Assembly: GCF_009900745.1 (NCBI RefSeq)
Contig: NZ_WXVU01000005.1
Location: 62,001-126,000 of the forward strand
Length of the DNA: 64,000 nt
DNA from: Chryseobacterium sp. c4a
GTDB lineage: Bacteria > Bacteroidota > Bacteroidia > Flavobacteriales > Weeksellaceae
Direction of reading: 5' to 3'
Shown here: positions 1 to 7,218 of the stretch, in pieces
How positions within the stretch are numbered: the stretch's first letter is position 1
Layout of the letters: the number at the start of each line of letters is the position of its first letter
Translations under genes and position numbers: made by a program
Notes under the pieces: generated by a model
What the model was told of the DNA's origin: nothing
What the model saw: only the letters and a program-made list of their open reading frames with translations
Databases searched by the model: none

Positions 1-698
1 GAATCATGTCTTAGTATTAATTTTTCTCCTTTGAGTCCAAAGATCGTTTCAACGCCGAGCGTGTGACCTGGCAGACGAACAGAATGAACCTGTATACCGT
101 TTATTGTTGCGCCTCTTGTTTCTTTATTTCCTATGGTATCCTCTATGGCTACAGATAGTTCAGGCTTTTGAACTTTAGAAAGACGATAAGCCAGTTCTGC
201 CACTGTTCCGCTTGGTGCATCAATTTTTTTAGCATCCGCATAGTCAATGATCTCGTAGTGAGGGATGTATTTTGCGGCCATTTCAGCAAACTTTTGCAAT
301 AAAACAACAGTGAGTGCAAAGTTCCCGGCAGCAAGAACAGAGGTATTATTTTCATTGGCAATACGTTCTATTTCTTCGTAATCTTTATCCGTAAGCCCTG
401 AAGTTCCAATGATGACTTTTTTGCCTTTTTGCAAAGCAGTGAGGATATTATGCTTCGCGATCACCGGTTTGGTAAAATCTACAAGAATATCAAATTCTAC
501 ATTTTCTATTGCATCTTCTATCGATTTAAACAGGGGTATATTGTTGTCTGATTTTAATGATAGAATCTCTGACAGATTTTTCCCATCTTGAGATAAAGAA
601 AGTCCGCCTGTTAATATCATTTCGTTATTATTAAATATTGCTCTGCTAATTTCAGAACCCGCCCATCCGGTGGCTCCTGCAACAAAAACTTTTTTCAT
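1..698 (-). CDS. DapB-like (dihydrodipicolinate reductase family) protein, C-terminus cut by window edge
   Basis: The frame opens at ATG 698-696 and runs off the left edge, so the last residues are missing. Seen: an N-terminal Rossmann segment (MKKVFVAGATGWAGSEI), the family motif DAPSGTV at about residues 155-161, and HSVRLPGHTLGVETIF followed by LILRHD near the edge, all typical of 4-hydroxy-tetrahydrodipicolinate reductase (lysine/diaminopimelate pathway). Odd: the usual catalytic EAHHxHKxDAPSGT reads EIIDYADAKKIDAPSGT here, so both histidines are replaced while the lysine stays, and the N-terminal GxxGRMG is altered. It may be a paralogue with another reaction rather than the true DapB. 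It is divergent from an AraC regulator, with no lysine genes beside it. Family is fairly sure; reaction is not. Confidence 0.75.
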   Translation of the reverse strand, partial: MKKVFVAGATGWAGSEISRAIFNNNEMILTGGLSLSQDGKNLSEILSLKSDNNIPLFKSIEDAIENVEFDILVDFTKPVIAKHNILTALQKGKKVIIGTSGLTDKDYEEIERIANENNTSVLAAGNFALTVVLLQKFAEMAAKYIPHYEIIDYADAKKIDAPSGTVAELAYRLSKVQKPELSVAIEDTIGNKETRGATINGIQVHSVRLPGHTLGVETIFGLKGEKLILRHD

Positions 699-927
699 AA
701 TATTATTTTTTATGTATTGAATTTTACTTTTACTATTAATCTATCTCAAAGATAGTTTGAATTTCAACAGATTAGTTTACAGGTATTAAATATATAACCT
801 TCCTATGCCTTTCCCATTGATAAATTTTTATCTTTTAACAGTAAATGCTTACTATAAATTCATTTAATTATAGAAAAGCAGGAGGTGTATCTATTTTGTA
901 ATACAAATTTACAATTGGTATTTTTAT

Positions 928-935
928 TAAATTTG
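928..935 (+). promoter_or_regulatory. Candidate -7 element (TAAATTTG) for the AraC gene
   Basis: TAAATTTG matches the Bacteroidota -7 consensus TAnnTTTG and ends 26 bases before the ATG at 962. No TTTG at the expected -33 distance is visible, so this is a partial match only. It lies in the 263-base divergent spacer shared with the DapB-like gene. Confidence 0.35.
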
Positions 936-961
936 CCAGAATTATTATATAAAACGCCAAA

Positions 962-1753
962 ATGAAATGTGGATTATCAGAAAAAAGAAAAGGGGAGTTT
1001 GATGATGAAATTAATATCGATGCTTATGTCTGGTATGAGAAAGACTGGACACATGATGACTATGATCATGCTCACCAAAGATATCAGCTGACTTATGTTG
1101 AAGAAGGGTATCAGTATTTTCACATTGAAAATAAAATCTATCTGGTTCCACAAAATCACTTAATCTGGATCCCTTCAGGCAAAAAACATCATACTCAGTC
1201 GGAAGCCAGTACAGTTAATCTTATGGTGATCTTATTCAAAACGGTTTTCGACAATGATTTTTATAATAAAGTGCATGTTTTTGCAGCGCCTCCGGTTTTG
1301 AGAGAAATGTTGCAATATGCCTCAAAGTGGAATAAATTATTGGAAGAAGATGAAGAGCAGGGATATTTCCTGACCGCTTTACTGAATAGCCTTCCTCATT
1401 TCTGCACAGAGAAAGTAGGTTTACAAATCCCGATTCCGGTAGATCCAAGATTACTGCCTGTATGCAATTATATTAATAAGAATTACATGGAACAGGTGAA
1501 TATAGATGATTTAGCTGATCTATCCTTAATGTCTGTAAGAAGTCTTCAGCGTATATTTAAACGAGAAACAGGGATTACGATCCAAAAATATATGCAGCTG
1601 ATTCGTATCTTAAAAAGTATTGAACTCATTAATACAGGAGAATATACTTTAAGTCAGATCGCTTTTATGATTGGTTATAAAAGTCTATCAGCTTTTACCA
1701 ATTCCTACTCTGGGATTATGAAAGAAAAAGCAAAAATTATTGGAAAATCTTAA
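962..1753 (+). CDS. AraC-family transcriptional regulator
   Basis: A 263-residue DNA-binding regulator. Residues about 20-110 form an AraC-type cupin sensor (HDDYDHAHQRYQLTYVEEG, then NHLIWIPSGKKHHT). Residues about 165-260 form the two-helix-turn-helix AraC domain, with the first reader at NIDDLADLSLMSVRSLQRIF and the second around TLSQIAFMIGYKSLSAFTNS. It is divergent from the DapB-like gene, so control of that gene is a reasonable inference. The effector is unknown. The start is the first ATG of the frame, about 26 bases after a -7-like box. Confidence 0.88.
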   Translation: MKCGLSEKRKGEFDDEINIDAYVWYEKDWTHDDYDHAHQRYQLTYVEEGYQYFHIENKIYLVPQNHLIWIPSGKKHHTQSEASTVNLMVILFKTVFDNDFYNKVHVFAAPPVLREMLQYASKWNKLLEEDEEQGYFLTALLNSLPHFCTEKVGLQIPIPVDPRLLPVCNYINKNYMEQVNIDDLADLSLMSVRSLQRIFKRETGITIQKYMQLIRILKSIELINTGEYTLSQIAFMIGYKSLSAFTNSYSGIMKEKAKIIGKS

Positions 1754-1922
1754 AATTCTGATTTAAAGATTAATGATGAAAAAATCCTTAGTTATATATG
1801 AGAAAGGCAGATCCAATTTTCCGTTTTTTTTCTAACTGTTGAATCAAATAATCAATTCAAAAATAGAAAGAAACGAATACAATAAAGTTATAGTAACCTA
1901 TATTTTTAGTGCTTATACTTAT

Positions 1923-1940
1923 GGTTTGATTTTCTTAACT
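1923..1940 (+). promoter_or_regulatory. Putative AraC operator, copy 1 (GGTTTGATTTTCTTAACT)
   Basis: This 18-base motif just upstream of the second AraC gene recurs, with one extra base, at 2841-2859 before the downstream hydrolase operon. A near-identical motif in front of a regulator and its neighbour operon suggests a shared operator with autoregulation. A TAACTTTG -7-like box (1936-1943) overlaps its end only four bases before the ATG, so the true transcription start is unclear. Confidence 0.4.
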
Positions 1941-1947
1941 TTGAAAA

Positions 1948-2826
1948 ATGAAAGAAAAGGTAAAAAGAGTTGTTTCGGAGTTTAATAGTGAATTAAAACT
2001 AAAAGGTTTCCGTGCCTTCCAGATTGAGCAGGACGGCAGTGAAACCCGTGTGTACAGCAGAAAAGAATTCTATAAAATTTGCCTTACAACCGGGAAAAGT
2101 AAAATTCATTATTCTGATAAAAGTTTCGAGCAGGAAGGAACGGTGCTTTTTTTCGGAAACCCACATATTCCTTATTCCTGGGAAACGATTTCAACAACTT
2201 ATAAAGGGTATACCATTCTTTTTTCTGAAGAATTTTTCAAGAATTCTGAACGTTCTGAAAGTTTACAGCAGTCTTCTTTCTTTAAAATCGGTGGAACTCC
2301 CGTTCTGAAAATTACCGAAGAACAAAGACAATTTCTTAACACGATTTTCCAAAAGATGATTGCAGAGCAGGAAAGTGATTATATTTATAAGGATGAACTG
2401 ATACGTAACTACATAAGTCTTATCATTCACGAATCTCTGAAGCTGGAACCTGCAGAAGATTTTGACCAGAATAAAAATGCGGTATCAAGACTATCATCCG
2501 TTTTTCTGGAACTGTTGGAAAGACAATTTCCCATTGAAACTACAGACCAATCTCTGCAACTGAAATCAGCTCAGGATTTTGCGAAAAACCTGAATGTTCA
2601 TGTTAATTATCTCAATCGTGCCGTAAAAGAAGTTACCGGGAAATCTACAACGGCTCATATCACAGAACGCATTCTCACAGAAGCAAAAGCATTGCTGCAA
2701 CACACCGATTGGAATATCTCAGAAATTGCTTTTGCACTCGGATTCGATTATCCGACGTATTTTAATAATTTCTTTAAAAAACAAACAGGCACCAATCCAA
2801 AAGCATTTCGTTTGACAGAAGTTTGA
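1948..2826 (+). CDS. AraC-family transcriptional regulator
   Basis: A 292-residue regulator. The N-terminal half (to about residue 175) is a cupin-like sensor with VLFFGNPHIPYSWE. The C-terminal half is an AraC helix-turn-helix domain with AQDFAKNLNVHVNYLNRAVKEV and, in the second reader, WNISEIAFALGFDYPTYFNNFFKK. Such two-domain regulators usually control a neighbouring catabolic or stress operon. The hydrolase/acetyltransferase/cupin genes start 89 bases downstream on the same strand and carry the same motif in their upstream region, so they are the likely target. The inducer cannot be read. Confidence 0.9.
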   Translation: MKEKVKRVVSEFNSELKLKGFRAFQIEQDGSETRVYSRKEFYKICLTTGKSKIHYSDKSFEQEGTVLFFGNPHIPYSWETISTTYKGYTILFSEEFFKNSERSESLQQSSFFKIGGTPVLKITEEQRQFLNTIFQKMIAEQESDYIYKDELIRNYISLIIHESLKLEPAEDFDQNKNAVSRLSSVFLELLERQFPIETTDQSLQLKSAQDFAKNLNVHVNYLNRAVKEVTGKSTTAHITERILTEAKALLQHTDWNISEIAFALGFDYPTYFNNFFKKQTGTNPKAFRLTEV

Positions 2827-2840
2827 ATTTCTTAATTTTT

Positions 2841-2859
2841 GGTTTGATTATCATTAACT
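2841..2859 (+). promoter_or_regulatory. Putative AraC operator, copy 2 (GGTTTGATTATCATTAACT)
   Basis: Near-copy of the motif at 1923-1940. It lies about 20 bases upstream of a TAATTTTG -7-like box (2879-2886), roughly where a -33 element would sit; no good TTTG -33 is present. That arrangement fits an activator-dependent promoter for the hydrolase operon. Confidence 0.4.
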
Positions 2860-2878
2860 GTTAGCACTCCGCTGTTTC

Positions 2879-2886
2879 TAATTTTG
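2879..2886 (+). promoter_or_regulatory. Candidate -7 element for the hydrolase operon
   Basis: TAATTTTG matches TAnnTTTG and ends 29 bases before the ATG at 2916, a plausible leader length. The -33 position is not canonical. Confidence 0.4.
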
Positions 2887-2915
2887 TATCAGTAATTTTT
2901 AAACAAAATTCAGAT

Positions 2916-3971
2916 ATGAAAATAATAACAACAGTGATGGCTTTGTCCTTTCTTTTCATCGGACAGGCATTTGCGCAGAATAAAAAATCAAATCAAAAAA
3001 CAATGAATACAACCGAACAAAACGAACATTATACATTTAAACTAAGCGATAAAGTAACCCGAAAAGCAGTTACCTTCAAAAACCGTTACGGGATAACGCT
3101 TTCCGGAGATTTATACCTTCCCAAAAATTCAGGAAACGAAAAATTAGCAGCGTTGGCAATCAGCGGGCCTTTTGGTGCGGTAAAAGAACAGTCTTCAGGT
3201 TTATATGCCAACCAAATGGCGGAAAGAGGTTTTGCCGTTGTCGCTTTTGACCCTTCTTATACCGGCGAAAGTGGAGGTGAGCCGAGAGATATTGCTTCAC
3301 CCGACATCAATACCGAAGATTTCAGTGCGGCAGTTGATTTCTTAGGCCTTCAACACAATGTAGACCGAAACAAAATCGGAATCATCGGAATCTGTGGCTT
3401 TGCAACTTTTGCGTTGAATGCAACCATTGCCGACAAACGAGTGAAAGCAGTAGCGACAACAAGTGCTTATGATATTTCAAGAGTGAGCGCCAAAGGATAT
3501 TATGATAAAATGACTCCCGAAGAACGTACGAAAGCTTTCGAAACAATGAGTCTGCAACGTTGGGTTGATGCTGAAAACGGAAAGCCTGAATACCCGACAA
3601 CCCATTTACCTGAAAAATTGAACGGTGATGAACCTCAGTTTGTAAAGGATTATTTTGATTATTACAAAACGCCAAGAGGGTATCACAAACGTTCTTTAAA
3701 CTCCAATAAAGGCTGGACGAAAACCAATTCGATGTCTTTTGCCAACTCGGTAATGTTGAGTTATATCAAAGAAATTTCCCCAAGGCCAATGCTTCTGATT
3801 GCCGGAGAAAATGCACATTCTAAATATATGAGTGAAGATATTTACAAAATGGCTGCAGAACCGAAAGAATTGATGATTATTCCGAATGCTGTTCACGTAG
3901 ATTTATATGACAAAGTGGATGTGATTCCTTTTGAAAAACTGGATCATTTCTTTAGAACGAATTTGAAATAA
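2916..3971 (+). CDS. Secreted alpha/beta hydrolase (dienelactone-hydrolase-like)
   Basis: A 351-residue exported hydrolase with a signal peptide ending IGQAFA|Q (residues 1-20). The alpha/beta-hydrolase core runs from about residue 50. The nucleophile elbow reads GIIGICGFATFAL with Cys160 where most relatives have Ser, as in dienelactone hydrolases (GxCxG). A late His in PNAVHVDLYD (about residue 328) suits the catalytic base. Family members cleave esters, lactones or related bonds; the substrate here is unknown. It is the first gene of an apparent operon with the acetyltransferase and cupin genes, downstream of the AraC regulator that probably controls it. Confidence 0.82.
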   Translation: MKIITTVMALSFLFIGQAFAQNKKSNQKTMNTTEQNEHYTFKLSDKVTRKAVTFKNRYGITLSGDLYLPKNSGNEKLAALAISGPFGAVKEQSSGLYANQMAERGFAVVAFDPSYTGESGGEPRDIASPDINTEDFSAAVDFLGLQHNVDRNKIGIIGICGFATFALNATIADKRVKAVATTSAYDISRVSAKGYYDKMTPEERTKAFETMSLQRWVDAENGKPEYPTTHLPEKLNGDEPQFVKDYFDYYKTPRGYHKRSLNSNKGWTKTNSMSFANSVMLSYIKEISPRPMLLIAGENAHSKYMSEDIYKMAAEPKELMIIPNAVHVDLYDKVDVIPFEKLDHFFRTNLK

Positions 3972-4044
3972 TTGAACATTGCAATAGCTAAATCTGCTTT
4001 TTAAGATGGCGGATTTAGCGTTTTTATTTTCTAAATATTTAAAA

Positions 4045-4608
4045 ATGAGCTTTAACAAAGATATTTTCACCAGACTTCGGAATGGTGAAACAATAATGCC
4101 TGATGATCCTGAAATTCATAAATTGCTGCAAGCTTCTTATGAAGTTAAGAAACAGTTGATTCTATTAAATACTTCCACAGAACCGAATGAGATTTTAAAA
4201 ATATTAAGTGAGATTGTTGGTGAGAAATTGGAGAATGTAGCGGTATTTACACCGCTTTATATCAACTACGGGAAGAATCTTACTATTGGAAAGAATGTAT
4301 TCATCAATTTTGATTGTACTTTTCTGACTTTGGGCGGAATTACGATTGAAGACGACGTTTTAATCGGCCCGAAAGTTAGTCTGATAACTGAAAATCACCC
4401 TTTAAAACCTCAGCACAGGAAAGGATTGATAGGAAAATCTATTCATATTAAAAAAAATGCGTGGATTGGAGCCGGTGCAACCATTCTTCCTGGAGTGACG
4501 ATTGGCGAAAATGCTGTGGTTGCAGCTGGAGCCTTGGTTTCCAAAGATGTTCCGGATAATGTTGTGGTGGGAGGGATTCCTGCAAAAATCATAAAAACAA
4601 TTGAATGA
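4045..4608 (+). CDS. Sugar O-acetyltransferase, left-handed beta-helix (LacA/Maa-like)
   Basis: Transfers acetyl from acetyl-CoA to a hydroxyl of a sugar or similar acceptor in the cytoplasm. Hexapeptide repeats run from about residue 75 to the end, with the catalytic-type His in ENHPLKPQHRK and the LbH signature GAGATILPGVTIGENAVVAAGALVSKDVP in the C-terminal third. The frame extends upstream to 4006, but the ATG at 4045 gives a typical family N-terminus (MSFNKDIFTRLRNGE), so that start was chosen. Its stop overlaps the next start by four bases (ATGA), showing translational coupling with the cupin gene. Confidence 0.82.
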   Translation: MSFNKDIFTRLRNGETIMPDDPEIHKLLQASYEVKKQLILLNTSTEPNEILKILSEIVGEKLENVAVFTPLYINYGKNLTIGKNVFINFDCTFLTLGGITIEDDVLIGPKVSLITENHPLKPQHRKGLIGKSIHIKKNAWIGAGATILPGVTIGENAVVAAGALVSKDVPDNVVVGGIPAKIIKTIE

Positions 4609-5117
4609 TAAAATATTTAATCATCATTCTTTTAGTGTTCAGTGCAACTGTAATCGCACAAAATAAAGTAAATTCAAACAAAATAAAATCTAACAAAATG
4701 AATACAAATATTCCTACAATAAGTGATTTTCCAACAGGTGAAGAAAACACTGCTTTTGCACAATATTTTGTTGGTAAATCATATTTGGCACCTCTTACAA
4801 GCAATAAAGATTTAAATGTTCCCATTTCCAACGTTACATTTGAACCAGGTTGTCGTAATAATTGGCACAGTCATACGGGAGGACAACTTTTGATTGTTGT
4901 TGGTGGTGAAGGCTTATATCAGGAAAGAGGAAAATCTGCTCGTCGTTTAAAATCTGGTGATATTGTAGAAATTGCTCCGAATGTTGAGCATTGGCATGGT
5001 GCAACTTCCGAAAGCTGGTTTTCACATTTAGCAACAAATGGTAATCCGCAAACCAATCAAAATACATGGCTGGAAGCTGTCTCAGATGAAGAATACGCGG
5101 AAGCCAACAAAAAATAA
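4605..5117 (+). CDS. Secreted cupin-domain protein
   Basis: A 170-residue protein with a signal peptide ending SATVIA|Q and a single cupin barrel at about residues 70-150. Metal-ligand residues are visible in NNWHSHTGGQ (two His), the following Glu/Gln positions and VEHWHGA (His). Relatives are often fused or paired with carboxymuconolactone-decarboxylase-like proteins and are thought to bind small oxidised compounds; no specific reaction can be assigned. It overlaps the acetyltransferase gene by four bases and ends the AraC-linked operon. Confidence 0.78.
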   Translation: MIKYLIIILLVFSATVIAQNKVNSNKIKSNKMNTNIPTISDFPTGEENTAFAQYFVGKSYLAPLTSNKDLNVPISNVTFEPGCRNNWHSHTGGQLLIVVGGEGLYQERGKSARRLKSGDIVEIAPNVEHWHGATSESWFSHLATNGNPQTNQNTWLEAVSDEEYAEANKK

Positions 5118-5140
5118 TTTTCTATTCTTAGCTTCCTAAA

Positions 5141-5316
5141 ATAAAACATTTGAATCATCTTTCTTTGCGATTAAAAAAAGACCTGTTGGTTTAATAAAAA
5201 GTATAGATTTTGTACTAGTCCCAACTTTTGCGCCTGATCCGAAAAAATTTACAGAACCATATAGTGTAGCAGGAATTAATCCTATCATGCTTAATAATAA
5301 AAAAATCGCTACTTAA
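5141..5316 (+). pseudogene. Possible gene remnant without a start codon
   Basis: Between the cupin gene and the tRNA an open frame of about 57 codons follows a TAA and ends at TAA 5314-5316. It has no good start but a protein-like composition (for example LVPTFAPDPKKFTEPYSVAG). I do not recognise it. It could be the decayed 3' end of a lost gene beside the tRNA, or chance. Confidence 0.2.
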
Positions 5317-5332
5317 AAAGTAACGATTTTTT
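5299..5332 (-). terminator. Terminator of the tRNA-Arg transcript
   Basis: A near-perfect inverted repeat (AAAAAATCG ... CGATTTTTT, with inner TACTT/AAGTA) lies immediately 3' of the minus-strand tRNA and gives a hairpin with a U tract on that strand. Confidence 0.65.
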
Positions 5333-5338
5333 ATTGTG

Positions 5339-5412
5339 TGAGCTCGACAGGATTCAAACCTGTAACCTTCTGAGCCGTAATCAGATGCGCTATTCAGTTG
5401 CGCCACGAGCCC
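5339..5412 (-). tRNA. tRNA-Arg (anticodon ACG)
   Basis: The minus strand folds into a 74-nucleotide cloverleaf: acceptor GGGCTCG/CGAGCTC with discriminator A, D stem GCGC/GCGC, anticodon stem TCTGA/TCAGA with loop TTACGGC (anticodon ACG, read as ICG), and T arm ACAGG-TTTGAAT-CCTGT. CCA is not encoded. It decodes CGU/CGC/CGA arginine codons. The short open frame covering it on the same strand is a shadow. Confidence 0.95.
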
Positions 5413-5470
5413 GTTTGTTTGTTATTGTTTAACGGTTGCAAATATACCACTTTTTTCCGTTCTTTGAAAC

Positions 5471-6517
5471 ATGAAAAAGAAAATTTTACTTTTATTTACG
5501 GTATTTTCGCTAATTGCCTGTAAAAGAGAAACAAAAATTTCGTCCTCAGATTGGACAAATATCTCAAATCGCACCCAATACAAGGAACAAGATGGAAGTT
5601 TAGAGCTGAAATCGGGAAATTTCACCTACAATTTCAAGCAAAATCAGACTCCTTTCAAGAAAATCATCCTGCTTAATGCAAGTATGGCTGGGTATATTTC
5701 AGAGCTTGGAGCTGAAAATTTAATCATTGGAGTGTCAAGTCCCGAGTATATTTATTCAGAAAAAATCCAGAATCTGATTAAAGAAGGAAAAATTCAGAAT
5801 GTAGGAAGTGATCAGAAGTATGATGTAGAGAAAATTATTTCCATGAAACCGGATGCCATTTTCACCAATTATATTGCCAGTTTTGACAATGCTTATCAGT
5901 TATTGAAGAACAATGGTATTCAGGTGATATTTCTGGATGAATATATGGAGCAGCAGCCATTACAGAAAACAGCTTATGTAAAGCTTTTCGGAGAATTTTT
6001 CGGAAAAGAAAAAGAAGCTGAAGCCAAATATCAGGAAGTAGAGAAAAACTATAATGATCTGAAGAAACTGGCCTTAACAGCAAAAGAAAAACCTCTTGTA
6101 CTGGCTAATGAAATGTATGGTGATGTTTGGTATCTTCCTGGAGGAAATACTTCTGTAGCTCACTATATTGCTGATGCCAACGCAAATTATATCATGAAAG
6201 ATAATAAGGATGAAAAAGCATTAACGATGAGCTTCGAAGAAGTATATGCCAAGGCAAGCGGAGTTCAGTATTGGGTAAATGCAGGAAACCACACTTCAAA
6301 AAAGGAAATGTTGGGAATGAATCCTTTCTACGGAAAACTGGATGTATTCAATAAAGGAAAGCTGTATACAATGGCCGGAAAAGAGAGACAAAAAGCCAAT
6401 GACTTCTTTGAAAGTGGGGTGGTAAGAGCAGATTTGATCCTTAAAGACTATATTAAAATCTTTCATCCTGAACTTTTACCGGATTATCAGTTTACTTATA
6501 TGAAAGAATTGCAGTAA
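5471..6517 (+). CDS. ABC-transporter periplasmic binding lipoprotein (Fe-siderophore/cobalamin/heme type)
   Basis: A 348-residue lipoprotein with lipobox SLIAC (Cys at about 17) and a two-lobed Peripla_BP_2 (BtuF/FecB-like) fold joined by a long helix: first lobe from KKIILLNASMAGYISELGAENLIIGV, linker around KTAYVKLFGEFFGKEKEAEAKY, second lobe to GVVRADLILKDYIKIFHP. It should capture a metal chelate or corrinoid and hand it to an inner-membrane permease. No permease or ATPase gene is adjacent; mtgA follows after 43 bases. The exact ligand cannot be told. Confidence 0.85.
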   Translation: MKKKILLLFTVFSLIACKRETKISSSDWTNISNRTQYKEQDGSLELKSGNFTYNFKQNQTPFKKIILLNASMAGYISELGAENLIIGVSSPEYIYSEKIQNLIKEGKIQNVGSDQKYDVEKIISMKPDAIFTNYIASFDNAYQLLKNNGIQVIFLDEYMEQQPLQKTAYVKLFGEFFGKEKEAEAKYQEVEKNYNDLKKLALTAKEKPLVLANEMYGDVWYLPGGNTSVAHYIADANANYIMKDNKDEKALTMSFEEVYAKASGVQYWVNAGNHTSKKEMLGMNPFYGKLDVFNKGKLYTMAGKERQKANDFFESGVVRADLILKDYIKIFHPELLPDYQFTYMKELQ

Positions 6518-6560
6518 ATCGGAGTATTTGCTTATTTTTGCCTTTCCTTTTTATAAAGTT

Positions 6561-7205
6561 ATGTGGAAAAGAATTAAACAATTTATTTTCATCGTTCTTG
6601 TATTGAACGTAGTTTTCATCATTTGGGGCAGATTTTTTAATCCACCCATTACTCTTACTCAGATAGGAGGTCTTTTTGAGTATGGAAAATTACACAGAGA
6701 CTATATTTCCTATGATGAAATGGGAAGTAATGTGAAAAAGGCAGTGATCGCTTCTGAAGATCAGAAATTTTTCGATCATAACGGCTTCGATTATACAGCT
6801 ATCGAAAAGGCGATGAAGCACAATGAACAAGGGAAAAAAATAAGAGGGGGAAGTACCATTTCCCAGCAGACCGCAAAGAATGTTTTTCTTTGGCAAGGCA
6901 GAAGCTGGGTAAGAAAAGGACTGGAAGCCATTTATACTTTTATTATTGAGAAAGTATGGAGTAAAGATATTATCCTTGAAAGATACCTGAATTCCATTGA
7001 AATGGGGCAGGGTGTATTTGGAGTAGAGGCAGCAGCACAATATTATTTCGGAAAGTCATCCAAGGATCTAAGTGCTTCAGATGCAGCCTGGATTGCTGCT
7101 GTACTGCCGAATCCAAAGAAATATGATCCAAAGAATCCATCCCCTTATTTAAGAAAGAAACACAATTGGATCATGAGACAGATGAGGAATGTGAGTTTGA
7201 AATAG
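6561..7205 (+). CDS. mtgA: Monofunctional peptidoglycan glycosyltransferase
   Basis: Polymerises lipid II into glycan strands at the outer face of the inner membrane (GT51). One N-terminal membrane helix (about residues 7-27) is followed by the GT51 domain, with the catalytic Glu in ASEDQKFFDHNGFDY, then RGGSTISQQTAKN, the ERYLNSIEMGQGVFG motif and AAWIAAVLPNP. There is no transpeptidase domain. The frame could begin at 6528, but the ATG at 6561 (MWKRIKQF) gives the family's usual short cytoplasmic tail. It lies 43 bases after the binding-protein gene and 13 before the next, so they are probably co-transcribed. Confidence 0.92.
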   Translation: MWKRIKQFIFIVLVLNVVFIIWGRFFNPPITLTQIGGLFEYGKLHRDYISYDEMGSNVKKAVIASEDQKFFDHNGFDYTAIEKAMKHNEQGKKIRGGSTISQQTAKNVFLWQGRSWVRKGLEAIYTFIIEKVWSKDIILERYLNSIEMGQGVFGVEAAAQYYFGKSSKDLSASDAAWIAAVLPNPKKYDPKNPSPYLRKKHNWIMRQMRNVSLK

Positions 7206-7218
7206 TATCTTTGTACTA

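Noticed and set aside
5215..5406. 63-codon minus-strand frame over the tRNA region
   Set aside because: It reads through the complete tRNA-Arg and its terminator; the RNA gene explains the sequence.
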